A DNA stretch of 64,000 bases from JAEUTH01 sp044230205 (GTDB lineage: Bacteria > Bacteroidota > Bacteroidia > AKYH767-A > OLB10). The notes under the pieces are model-generated. The model was not told the origin of the DNA and searched no databases. It was given only the letters and a program-made list of their open reading frames with translations. Both the position numbers and the translations under genes were made by a program. Below are positions 18,922 through 27,771 of this stretch, one piece after another (the stretch's first letter is position 1; each line of letters begins with the position of its first letter). The stretch is taken from NCBI GenBank assembly GCA_044230205.1, contig JBGARN010000004.1, positions 15,462 to 79,461 on the forward strand, given 5' to 3'.

Positions 18922-20136
18922 TTACTTTCGCATGGCATTCACCGCTTTCATGCTTTTTATTTTTACAAGAGGATACATAAACAAAACCATAGAGATGACG
19001 AGTACAATTATTCCCTGGTTGATAAAAATATCGGGATCAACCGATGTTGGAAATATGGGTTCGAATCCGAACTTTTCATAGGTTGCTGCAAGATCACCTC
19101 CAACACGTATAGGATGCAGGTTAAAGTAGGATACCACAGGAATACTAATTGCAACACCAACAATGCAGCCTGTGAATGATGTAATAAGCGCTTCAAAGAA
19201 AAGCATAAGGGCAATGCGCATGCGCGACATGCCAATGGCCAATAGCATACCCAATTCGTATTGCCGTTCGGCCATCAGCATTAATAGCGTGCTGAAAATA
19301 CCGAAAGACACCAGCAGGTATAAAATGCCAATTATAATCATTGTGCTGGCTGTGTCTGTTTCAATGTGCTGTTCAATTTCCGGCATCATTTCTTTCCATG
19401 TCATTACTTCATAATCATTGCCGGTTAATTTTGAAATCCTGTTACGGGTTTCATCCATCATCATTTCATTGTTCATCTCAATTGCAAAAGCACTTGCCAT
19501 ATTTTCAGTTCCCAAAAGCTCGTTGGCATTTTTTATATGGATAAACATGGCTTTATTATTCAGTTCGGGTGAACCGAATTTTAAAATGCCTTTTACAACA
19601 AACTGTCCTGCTGCCGTTGCACCATGATAACCTTGACCGAGGACAATTATCGTGTCGTTTAATTTTACCTGGAGCTTGGTTCCAATACCCTCACCAATAA
19701 TTGCAGCATTGTTTTCGTCTGTCAGATAGCTTCCCTGTTTAATTTTTTTATCAAGATGGATGATTTGTTTTTCTCTTTCAGCATCAATACCCACTACAAG
19801 TCCGCCCTGCGTTTTTTCGCCCGATGATATCAATGCAAACGATTCGAGCCGGGGCGAAATCAATTTTACATTTTCATCGCTCTCAATTTTTTTAATGAGT
19901 TCGTCAGTAACAGTAAATGCATTGTCAATTATTTTTTCATTCCAGTAACCGTTCTTATGCACCTGCACATAACCTGAATAATAACTCACCACATTTTTAA
20001 TAAGGTTTCCGAAAATGCCATCCTGGAACGAAGTAGTAAGCACAGAAAGCAAAACCGCAAAAAACACTGCTGCCATTGTAATCAGTGTGCGGTTACGGTT
20101 GCGCCATAAATTTCGCCATGCAAGTGTTATAAACAT
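18922..20136 (-). CDS. FtsX-like ABC permease (LolC/MacB type)
   Basis: A 404-residue paralogue of the neighbouring permease, with the same start phrase (LAWRNLWRN), a periplasmic domain and three C-terminal helices with YELGMLLAIGMSRMRI. The two permeases, the ATPase and the LolA-like protein form one operon, the usual make-up of this exporter type. It starts 11 bases after the broken LolA-like gene. The permease itself looks intact. Confidence 0.88.
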   Translation of the reverse strand: MFITLAWRNLWRNRNRTLITMAAVFFAVLLSVLTTSFQDGIFGNLIKNVVSYYSGYVQVHKNGYWNEKIIDNAFTVTDELIKKIESDENVKLISPRLESFALISSGEKTQGGLVVGIDAEREKQIIHLDKKIKQGSYLTDENNAAIIGEGIGTKLQVKLNDTIIVLGQGYHGATAAGQFVVKGILKFGSPELNNKAMFIHIKNANELLGTENMASAFAIEMNNEMMMDETRNRISKLTGNDYEVMTWKEMMPEIEQHIETDTASTMIIIGILYLLVSFGIFSTLLMLMAERQYELGMLLAIGMSRMRIALMLFFEALITSFTGCIVGVAISIPVVSYFNLHPIRVGGDLAATYEKFGFEPIFPTSVDPDIFINQGIIVLVISMVLFMYPLVKIKSMKAVNAMRK

Positions 20137-20147
20137 AACTCAGTGTT

Positions 20148-20862
20148 TCATTTCAGCGCTTTCATTTGCTGCGTTGTAAAAAAATTATCGTCAATCGGTT
20201 TATCAAAAATCATTTTCCGGTATTCGATAATGGTTTTATTACCGGGCTTATCAGCCGGAATCATTTCAAGTTTTACAGGAATAATTCTTCCACCCATTTC
20301 TTTAACCTCAGTTGAAGTCATCACATTCACCAGCTCGTTTTCATCATCATAAAATTCACTTTTCATCTGCAGGTAATCTTTCTTATCAATGTAAATTATA
20401 ATACGGTTCCACACCACAGCGGCCTGAGGCTTTGCAATCAACTCCAGTTTCCAGCATGTTCGATTCCCAATAGTTGCCTCCCCAAGAATCTTCGAATCGA
20501 AATCATCAGCAATAGATGCTTCCTTTACTAAATCATCATTGGTAAAATCAGTCCCCATCCAGCTTTGCGACATCATTGATGGTGGTAATTTGATGGAACG
20601 TTCTAAAAGTAGTGCCTTTGTCTTTTTGCGGAGTTACAATGTAAATAAGTGAATACTCCGTTCCTTTCATCCAAACCTTCATTTCCATTTCGCGACTCCA
20701 GCTTGGCCTCACTGTTTTAATCACCATCTCACCCTGCAAAGTTTTTCCACGCATTTTGTCTTCGCTGGTTTTAATTATGGTAGAAGCATCCTGCGCCCGG
20801 AGTGAATTAAATAGTGAACTCCATAACTGAAAGCACAAGAAAACAACCGCCTGAATTTTCAT
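20148..20862 (-). pseudogene. LolA-like outer membrane lipoprotein-sorting protein, frameshifted by an internal deletion
   Basis: Two reading frames together make one protein of the LolA-like family found beside LolCDE-type permeases. The first (ATG at 20862) has a signal peptide (cut after LRA), then a conserved start (KMRGKTLQGEM...) and PQKDKGTTF. The second continues with ERSIKLPPSMMSQSWMGTDF to the normal end. The frames switch between 20605 and 20603. In relatives about 14 residues with a WNW/WNY-type phrase sit between GTTF and ER.IK, so the sequence looks like a deletion of roughly 40 bases that is not a multiple of three, not a one-base error. The reading frame after the junction stops at once. 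Either the gene is dead or the assembly has collapsed here. Confidence 0.8.
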
Positions 20863-20980
20863 AACATGAACAGTAATTATCAATTACAAATATGCTTAAA
20901 AAGCAGTTAAGAATACTGATGAATACTATGAAAGCGTATGATATTTATCAAAGGAAAAATTGATAAAGCAATTAAAAAAG

Positions 20981-21985
20981 TCAGCTTAAAATTTTCCTGG
21001 CTTGCTGTACGTCAGCTTTCATCTGTTCAATGAGGCTCTCCTTATCAGGAAATTTTAATTCATCACGTAATCGTTCTGCAAAAGTGATGGTGATAGTTTC
21101 ACCATAAATGTCTTTATCAAAATCAAGAATAAAAACTTCAATGCTGCGTGCGCCATTATCAAAAGTGGGACGGGTGCCGATGTTGAGTGCGCCAAACAAG
21201 GTTTCGGCACTTCGACTTCGCTCAGTGTGACCCTTGTTTAGGGTTCGAAGTTGCTGCGTGTCCGAATTGCCAGTTGCCCATTGCCCATTGCCCATTGCCA
21301 CCTTTACTGCATACACCCCGTTAGCCGGAATAAGTTTATAATTTTCTACCTGGATGTTTGCTGTAGGAAAGCCAAGCTGGCGTCCTAATTTATGTCCCTC
21401 TACCACTTTACCGGTAAGAGCATACGGATATCCTAAAAATTCGGTGGCTATATGCACGTTACCTTCAAGCAAGGCATTTCTTATTTTGGTACTGCTTACG
21501 GCCACATCATGCACATCCTGTTCGGGTATTTGTTCTACTTCGAAATTGTATAAAGGGGCAAGATCGGCAAGTTCGTTAAAGCTGCCTTCGCGGTTGCGGC
21601 CAAAATGATGATCGTAACCGATTACCAATTTTTTTACACCTAACTTATTAACGAGTATGTCGCGAACAAATTCAGTGGAGCTTAATCTTGAAAATTGTTT
21701 TGAAAACGGGTGTACAATCAGATGGTCAACTCCGTATTGCTCCAGCAAAAGTTTTTTTTCGTCAAGTGTGTTTAACAATTGCAATCCATGATCATCAGGA
21801 AACAATACCATACGCGGATGCGGGAAAAAAGTAAGCACCACCACCTCGCCATTATTTGCAGTTGCAATTTCTTTAAGCCGCTGAATAATTTTCTGATGGC
21901 CAATATGCACACCATCAAATGTGCCGATAGTTACAACGGCTTCATTAACCGGTACGAATTCTTCTATGGAGTTGTAAACTTTCAA
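20981..21985 (-). CDS. ribF: Bifunctional riboflavin kinase / FAD synthetase with in-frame repeat insertion
   Basis: Makes FMN from riboflavin and FAD from FMN. The N-terminal nucleotidyltransferase domain shows GTFDGVHIGH (residues 21-30) and the C-terminal kinase domain shows GFPTAN and the LNIGTRPTF strand. Length is 334 residues against about 305-310 for relatives. The excess lies at about residues 229-264, inside the kinase domain between NGVYAVKV and LNIGTRP, and is coded by two repeat elements (see 21194-21300). The start is a TTG (21985-21983); an in-frame TAA lies four codons upstream and the residues KVYNSIEEF align with usual starts. The gene is not visibly in an operon. Confidence 0.92.
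   Translation of the reverse strand: MKVYNSIEEFVPVNEAVVTIGTFDGVHIGHQKIIQRLKEIATANNGEVVVLTFFPHPRMVLFPDDHGLQLLNTLDEKKLLLEQYGVDHLIVHPFSKQFSRLSSTEFVRDILVNKLGVKKLVIGYDHHFGRNREGSFNELADLAPLYNFEVEQIPEQDVHDVAVSSTKIRNALLEGNVHIATEFLGYPYALTGKVVEGHKLGRQLGFPTANIQVENYKLIPANGVYAVKVAMGNGQWATGNSDTQQLRTLNKGHTERSRSAETLFGALNIGTRPTFDNGARSIEVFILDFDKDIYGETITITFAERLRDELKFPDKESLIEQMKADVQQARKILS
21194..21300. repeat. Composite repeat inside ribF: palindromic element plus heptamer array
   Basis: Two parts. (a) 21194-21239: an inverted repeat AAACAAGG (21194-21201) and CCTTGTTT (21232-21239) enclosing CACTTCGACTTCGCTCAGTG, a widely dispersed Bacteroidota repeat core that in this frame encodes GHTERSRSAET. (b) About 21262-21300: heptamers CCGAATT, GCCAGTT, GCCCATT three times, then GCCA. 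Together with the linker they add about 35 residues to RibF without breaking the frame. Confidence 0.85.
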
Positions 21986-22048
21986 GCAGTGAATTTAGTT
22001 GATGCAAATGAGAGGAAAATTGTTTAAAGTGGAAAGGGGAAGTCTGAG

Positions 22049-22693
22049 TCACGGATTAAAGTAAATCGAGTTGTCAATATAAAAGACAGTATCAATAAAT
22101 CTCAAGATTCCATTTTCAGTTAAAACGTTTTCATCATGTAAGTCTTAAACAATTATTCCTAATGCCGAATTGAAATAGTCATGATTCCTTGTGTTTATAA
22201 ATCCATTGTTTTCCATAAATTGCTTTACTTTTTCCAGGTCGGTTTGTTCTGTGGCTTTAACAAAAGGTTGTGAAACCAATGCGTAAAGTATTTCCCTGTC
22301 TTGATAAAAACCCTCAAGCGTATAAGCGGTGTCAGGAAAAAAATAATTGTGCAACAGGAGGTTGATAAAATAATCCTCCCAGGAGGAATAGTAAATGGAA
22401 TCGTTCAGTTTATAAACAAAATGTCCGCTTTTCAGATAAACTTTTTGCTCTGCCCCCTCTGAAATATAATTTTCTAGCGGAATAGAATTAATCCAGAGAT
22501 TATGTTCGCTGATAAAACCTTTCAGGATTTGGGTTTCCTGTGCTTTGTACTGCTTTGTTTTTGTAGCCATTGAGCTTGCTGGCGCGCTTGCTCTAAGGTA
22601 ACAGGCGGCTGTTTGGATAATTGCTCCATGGCCAACTTTGTTCTTTCCTGAAATGATATCTTGTAGTTCATGTTTTATTTTTTGCACATACAA
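22049..22693 (-). pseudogene. Polyvalent-protein-type kinase, cut by an in-frame stop
   Basis: The reading frame 22693-22145 encodes 182 residues that match the putative protein kinase domain found in polyvalent proteins of mobile elements (GAEQKVYL, FVYKLND, LLLHNYFFPDTAYTLEGF, VSQPFVKA). It ends in GIIV-TAA. Past this TAA the same frame runs on for 31 codons: DLHDENVLTENGILRFIDTV and a short tail, stopping at 22051-22049. That tail holds the HDxN catalytic loop and the metal-binding Asp, so the stop (22147-22145) removes the active site. One base change (for example GAA to TAA) explains it. The start is a TTG with no in-frame ATG before residue 42, a further sign of decay or a mis-set start. 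Confidence 0.75.
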
Positions 22694-22880
22694 ATATAGT
22701 TAATAGCTTGATCAGGCAATTAATCTCTCCGAGTATGAGTTACCATACAATCTGTATACTCAGCCGCATTGCCTTCCTGTAACAATTTACGGGCTTCTGC
22801 AAAATGCCAGCACAATTATTCTGCCTGCATTATGCTAATCCCAGCAACATTTAACGATAGCCAAAGTTTAAACTCAACTA

Positions 22881-25373
22881 TTATTTCCCGCCACCCGGCA
22901 TGCCGCCCATTCCGTTACTGTCTTCACCTTGTTTCAAATCATCATTCTTGATTCCTTTTTTCTTACTGTTGTTGAAAGACACTTTGCCAAAGCGGTAATC
23001 AAAACTTACCCGCACACCAAGAAAGAAAAATTTATTGTTGCTGTTGTAGGTAAAGCCTTCACCTGAATAATCATTTTTAAAATGAATATAAGGCGTAAGG
23101 AAATTATCAAGCCCGAATCCAATGCCACCTTTTTCGTTTTTAAACTCGCGCCTTGCACTCATGTTATAGAAATAGAAAGAGGTTGATTTGCCCTGCAAAC
23201 TGTATTTAGGTCCGCTGAAATTTCCAAACACCTGAACACCCCATGTTTTATTGAATTTATAATTTCCATAAAGATTCACATTGTAATTGATACCATCATT
23301 GCTCAAATCGCTTTCAGTGCTTTTTACGGTATAATAGTAAAGATTAAAGTTGCCGCCAATCACCAGTTTCTTGATGATGATATTTGAACTGAGGCTTAAT
23401 CCTGTTGTAGTGTTTTCTCCAATGTTGGCATAAGTGGTTTGATAAATTCCCTTATCTACAAATCTTATGCTTTCAATGGCATTGTTGGTAAAGCGATGAT
23501 AAACGGAAGTATTTATGGAACCAAATTTACGATAGAGGCTATGGCCAAATTCAAATGAGTGGCTTTTTTCAGGCTCAAGATTGGGATTACCATAGCTGAT
23601 ATTAGTAGGATCGCTTTGGTTGATATATGGATTCAGATAATTCATGCTGGGGCGTTGTATACGCTGTGTATAGCTTAACTTCAAACTGTACTTAGCACTC
23701 TTTGTATAGGAAACTGTTCCGCTTGGCACCAGGTTGTTGTACGAACTGCTGAATGGAGGATTTTCTGATGCGTTATCAAACTTGCCTTCTATTTCAGTTG
23801 CTTCATAACGTGCTCCGGCCTTTAATCCCCATTTGCCGAATGTGGCCGAGCCCTGTGCATATCCAGCATAAATATTCTGCCCGTAATCGAAAATATTATT
23901 GCGCGAATAAACCGGAACAAATTCGCCTGTAGCATAATTGAGCGTATCATAATGATAGTCGCTCTTTACATCGCGTAAAATAGTTTTTGCTCCAATATCA
24001 AGACTTATTTTTTTTGTGAACGGATGCACATAATCTAACTGGAAAGTAGTTTCGGTGTTATTGCTTTTGTTGAGACTCTGCTCTTTATAAAAACCATTCT
24101 GCAATGTATCGCGCTGCGAATCGTAATCGGTATTGCTGTTGCTGCTGGTTTGCTGTGCTGATACTGTGAACTCCTGGTCAGGTTTTGAAAACGTGCGCTT
24201 ATAGTCGAGGTTAGCATCATAACCCAACCGGTTTGTTTTCACATCAGTGTGATTGGTAAATAAATCATAGAAGTTAGTATTGTCAAATGAGGTAAGATTA
24301 TCTGTTTCGCTTTTGTTTTTGTTGATCATTCCATTTAGCCTGAATGAAGCGGTAAGTGAATTTTTACTGTTGATATCATAATCGGCATTAAGCTGCGCAT
24401 AGGGCCCCATTCCAAATACCGAACTGTTGCCCTCCTGTTTAAGATAATTTATTACTACTCCGTTTTCCGTAGTGCGAATGGTATTCACATCACCTTTGCC
24501 TCTGTAACCAAATCCTCCTATATTAATTCCTGTTCCAAAGCGGCCTTGCCGGTAATTGAGGCTTCCGAACAAATTACTTGAGCGTGTTCCGGCACCTGCA
24601 TTCACACTTCCGCTCAGCCCTTCAATGTTTTTCTTTTTGGTGATGATATTGATGATTCCGCCTGTTCCTTCGGCATCATACTTGGCTGATGGGCTGGTGA
24701 TCACCTCCACTTTTTCAATTTCATCTGCCGGAATCATTTTCATGGCATCTGCAACTGTGGCAGCCATTATGTTGGATGGCTTATTATTGATAAGCACTTT
24801 CACATTTTGTGTTCCGCGCAATTCAACATTACCATCAAGGTCAACGGTAACCATTGGCACTTTGCGCAATACATCCTGTGCATTGCCGCCTTTAACTGAT
24901 ATATCTTTACTGGCATTGTAAACAATCTTGTCAATATTGTTTTCAATCAATGGCGCCTGTTCTTCAACGGTGGCTTCTTTAAGCACTTTTGTATTGGGCC
25001 TGAAAAGTACTTTGCCAAGTTCAATATTCGTTTTTTTATCAGTTATTTCAATAGAATCAATAGTGTCAGTATGATAGCCGATAAACGATATGCTTAAACG
25101 GTATTTGCCGTTTTTAATGTTCTTAAGTTTAAAATGTCCTTTTTCATCAGAAACAACTCCGTCAAGCGGTTTTGATTTATCGCTCATTTTATAAAGCGCC
25201 ACACTGGCAAACTCCACTGGTTTTTGAGTATTGGCATCGGTTATTGTGCCTGAAATTTTGCCGTCATAAATTTTTGGCGCTGCTGCACCCCCGGTTAATC
25301 CTCCAGGAAATTGCGCATGCAGCTGAGCAGTAATCAAAACAATAAATAACGTTAGGTAAAATCTTGGTGTCAT
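22881..25373 (-). CDS. TonB-dependent receptor-like outer membrane barrel protein
   Basis: About 830 residues. The signal peptide (cut after LHA) is followed by a carboxypeptidase-regulatory-like domain (about residues 40-120: ISGTITDANTQKPVEFASVALY), a TonB plug-like domain (about 130-245, ending in GTGGIINIITKK) and a long 22-strand-type barrel of the OMP_b-brl_3 group. The C terminus is unusual for a barrel: it ends in a Gly/Met-rich tail (GMGGMPGGGK). I chose the ATG at 25373 (MTPRFYLTL) over 25409 because it gives a standard signal peptide. No SusD partner is adjacent. Such receptors often import metal or siderophore-like ligands, but the substrate is unknown. Confidence 0.85.
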   Translation of the reverse strand: MTPRFYLTLFIVLITAQLHAQFPGGLTGGAAAPKIYDGKISGTITDANTQKPVEFASVALYKMSDKSKPLDGVVSDEKGHFKLKNIKNGKYRLSISFIGYHTDTIDSIEITDKKTNIELGKVLFRPNTKVLKEATVEEQAPLIENNIDKIVYNASKDISVKGGNAQDVLRKVPMVTVDLDGNVELRGTQNVKVLINNKPSNIMAATVADAMKMIPADEIEKVEVITSPSAKYDAEGTGGIINIITKKKNIEGLSGSVNAGAGTRSSNLFGSLNYRQGRFGTGINIGGFGYRGKGDVNTIRTTENGVVINYLKQEGNSSVFGMGPYAQLNADYDINSKNSLTASFRLNGMINKNKSETDNLTSFDNTNFYDLFTNHTDVKTNRLGYDANLDYKRTFSKPDQEFTVSAQQTSSNSNTDYDSQRDTLQNGFYKEQSLNKSNNTETTFQLDYVHPFTKKISLDIGAKTILRDVKSDYHYDTLNYATGEFVPVYSRNNIFDYGQNIYAGYAQGSATFGKWGLKAGARYEATEIEGKFDNASENPPFSSSYNNLVPSGTVSYTKSAKYSLKLSYTQRIQRPSMNYLNPYINQSDPTNISYGNPNLEPEKSHSFEFGHSLYRKFGSINTSVYHRFTNNAIESIRFVDKGIYQTTYANIGENTTTGLSLSSNIIIKKLVIGGNFNLYYYTVKSTESDLSNDGINYNVNLYGNYKFNKTWGVQVFGNFSGPKYSLQGKSTSFYFYNMSARREFKNEKGGIGFGLDNFLTPYIHFKNDYSGEGFTYNSNNKFFFLGVRVSFDYRFGKVSFNNSKKKGIKNDDLKQGEDSNGMGGMPGGGK

Positions 25374-25496
25374 GAAACGCTTTTTAAAACGACAATATTT
25401 AGATAACACATTAGTGAATGATAAGTTAAATACAAGACATAAAAGTGGCGATGATATTTTAAATTACCATCGCCATCACTATATTTTTAAAAAGAA

Positions 25497-26789
25497 TTAA
25501 CGTCTCATTAATGCTTCAATTTCGTCCACCTCAATCGGAATATTTTTCATCAGATCAATTTGCCCGGTTTCTGTAATTACAAAATCGTTTTCAATTCGTA
25601 TTCCAAGGTTTTCTTCGGGTATATATATGCCGGGTTCAACCGTAAAAACCATTCCGGCTTGCATGGGTTCATACTTATTGCCGATATCGTGAATATCCAG
25701 CCCCAGAAAATGTGATGTGCCATGCATGAAATACTTTTTATAAAGCGGTAGTTTTTCGGGATCCTGCTTTGCCACTTCATCAGCCTTAAGTAAGCCAAGC
25801 TGAATAAGTTCCTGTTCCATCAGTTTGCCAACCTCCTTATGATAGGCTTCTATGGTATTTCCCGGCACCAGCATTTTACTTGCAGCACGGAACACACGAA
25901 GAACAGCATTGTAAACATCTCTTTGCCGCTGGGTAAATTTTCCGCTCACAGGGAAACATCTTGTTAAGTCCGATGCATAGTTAGCATAATCAGCGCCAAA
26001 GTCCAGCAATATAACATCGCCATCCCTGCATTCGCGGTTATTGTCATTATAGTGCAGCACGCATGCACTGGGTCCGCTTGCTATTATTGGATAATACGCA
26101 TGTCCATTAGCGCGGTTCATTAAAAACTCGTGTGTAATTTCTGCTTCAATCTCATACTCCATCACACCCGGCTTAATGAATTTTAAAATTCTTCTAACAG
26201 CTTTTTCGGTAATGTTACAGGCGGTTTGCATAGCATCAATTTCGGCTTGCTGCTTTATGGCGCGCAGACCTGCCATTATAGGAGCTGAGCGATGGTAGTA
26301 ATGAACAGGATAAGTTGACTTTAACTGATCGAAGAATCGCAAATCGCGATACGGAACAGTGTGCGTGTATCTGTCATTCTCATTGGTGTTGATATAAACA
26401 TTGTCGCTGTGATGCATCAGTACGGGCAAGGTCATTGCAAAATTTTCCATCCACATAATGGTTTTGATGCCCGATGCTTCGCGGGCTTCTTCGACTGTAT
26501 ATTTATGTCCTTCCCAAACCGCAATTTCTTCATTGGTTTTGCGCAGAAATAGGATTTCGCGGTACTGCTCCAGGGGATGCTCAGGCGCAATAACTAAAAT
26601 GGTTTGCTCCTGGTCAATTCCCGATAGGTAGAGCAAATCGCTTTGCTGCCTGAACTGAAAGGTTTGATCTCCAACTCTGGGCATCTCATCATTACTGTTG
26701 AAAAAAGCAATTGACCGGGTTTTCAGTTGTTTAACAAAGCGTTTACGATTTTCAATATAAAACGATTGTGGAAGTGGTTTGTATTTCAT
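25497..26789 (-). CDS. pepP: Xaa-Pro aminopeptidase (aminopeptidase P, M24B)
   Basis: Cytosolic dimetal peptidase that removes an N-terminal residue before proline. The creatinase-like N-terminal domain (residues 1-170) is followed by the pita-bread domain with the metal ligands in LLDFGADYANYASDLTR (two Asp), HGTSHFLGLDIHD (His), FTVEPGIY (Glu) and IRIENDF (Glu). The 430-residue length is usual. All five ligands are present. It stands alone; the 235 bases upstream also hold the sdh promoter region on the other strand. Confidence 0.93.
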   Translation of the reverse strand: MKYKPLPQSFYIENRKRFVKQLKTRSIAFFNSNDEMPRVGDQTFQFRQQSDLLYLSGIDQEQTILVIAPEHPLEQYREILFLRKTNEEIAVWEGHKYTVEEAREASGIKTIMWMENFAMTLPVLMHHSDNVYINTNENDRYTHTVPYRDLRFFDQLKSTYPVHYYHRSAPIMAGLRAIKQQAEIDAMQTACNITEKAVRRILKFIKPGVMEYEIEAEITHEFLMNRANGHAYYPIIASGPSACVLHYNDNNRECRDGDVILLDFGADYANYASDLTRCFPVSGKFTQRQRDVYNAVLRVFRAASKMLVPGNTIEAYHKEVGKLMEQELIQLGLLKADEVAKQDPEKLPLYKKYFMHGTSHFLGLDIHDIGNKYEPMQAGMVFTVEPGIYIPEENLGIRIENDFVITETGQIDLMKNIPIEVDEIEALMRR

Positions 26790-26947
26790 GGTACTTAGTA
26801 TTAATAGTAATTAATTGCGCAAGTAACAAAAAACTAAAATTATAACTTGTTAGCATAAACTTAAAACCTGTTACTGCTGTTTTTATAATTAATCAGACTA
26901 GTGAATTCAAAGAAATCGGGCTAAGAACCATGAATTTTTAGCAACAA

Positions 26948-26978
26948 TTTGTTTACAATTGCAACGTAATTAATTTCA
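26948..26978 (+). promoter_or_regulatory. Putative sdhCAB promoter
   Basis: TTTG at 26948-26951, a 19-base spacer, then TAATTTCA at 26971-26978 fit the Bacteroidota -33/-7 pattern (TTTG, 19-21 bases, TAnnTTTG) with two mismatches in the -7 box. The predicted leader before the sdhC ATG at 27025 is about 40 bases. Confidence 0.35.
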
Positions 26979-27024
26979 CACCGAAAAATAATCACTCCCA
27001 TTCATTAAAATCGTTACTGCTACT

Positions 27025-27708
27025 ATGAACAAGTTTGCCATATTATTCACCTCATCATTAGGTAGAAAGATAGTGATGTCATTAACCGGCCTTTTTCTCT
27101 GTTCTTTTTTAATTGTGCACTGTGGTGTTAATGCCTGCCTGTTTGTAAATGACGAAGGGCTTACTTTTAATGCTGCTGCACATTTTATGGAAAGCAATAT
27201 CCTTATACGCACAATTGAAATAGGCTTGTTTGCAGCAATTATTATTCATGTACTGCAGGCGATAGTATTAACTATGCAAAACAGTAAGGCAAGAGGGAAG
27301 AATAAATATAATGTTCAGAAATTTGGTGAAACCAGCACATGGTATTCGCGCAACATGGGTATTTTAGGAACTATTGTTTTCTTCTTTTTAGTAGTGCATC
27401 TCATCAACTTCTTTATCGGTTTACGTTTTGATGAAGTTTATAAATATGGCGAAGATGCAAATGGCCATGCTAATCTTTATGCCAATGTAAAAGACTGTTT
27501 TTCCAATACATGGGTTTCGGTATTTTATGTCTTTTGTATGATTGCCATGGGCTTTCATTTACAACATGGTTTTGCCAGTGGCTTTCAGACACTGGGCATC
27601 AATCATCATTATTATACTCCGCTTATTAAGAAAATAGGTTATTTTTTTTCTGTACTAATTCCTGCGGTATTTGCAGCTATGCCCATTTACTTCCTGCTAA
27701 AATTTTAA
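27025..27708 (+). CDS. sdhC: Succinate dehydrogenase cytochrome b subunit
   Basis: A 227-residue diheme membrane anchor of the Bacteroidota/Epsilonproteobacteria type, in which one five-helix subunit replaces SdhC and SdhD. Five hydrophobic segments are visible, with helix histidines in LIVHCG, AAIIIHVLQA, VVHLINF and GFHLQHGF as heme ligand candidates. It transfers electrons from SdhB to menaquinone in the inner membrane. The operon order is anchor, flavoprotein, iron-sulphur protein. Confidence 0.93.
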   Translation: MNKFAILFTSSLGRKIVMSLTGLFLCSFLIVHCGVNACLFVNDEGLTFNAAAHFMESNILIRTIEIGLFAAIIIHVLQAIVLTMQNSKARGKNKYNVQKFGETSTWYSRNMGILGTIVFFFLVVHLINFFIGLRFDEVYKYGEDANGHANLYANVKDCFSNTWVSVFYVFCMIAMGFHLQHGFASGFQTLGINHHYYTPLIKKIGYFFSVLIPAVFAAMPIYFLLKF

Positions 27709-27771
27709 TACCGGGCATGCAGTTGTAATTTAATAAAACCCAATTCAATTAAAGATCATTTTCCAAAGCTT

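Noticed and set aside
22720..22815. A 31-codon open stretch upstream of the broken kinase gene, ending in HTRRD
   Set aside because: It has codon-like texture and could be a gene remnant, but it is too short and unrecognised to call.
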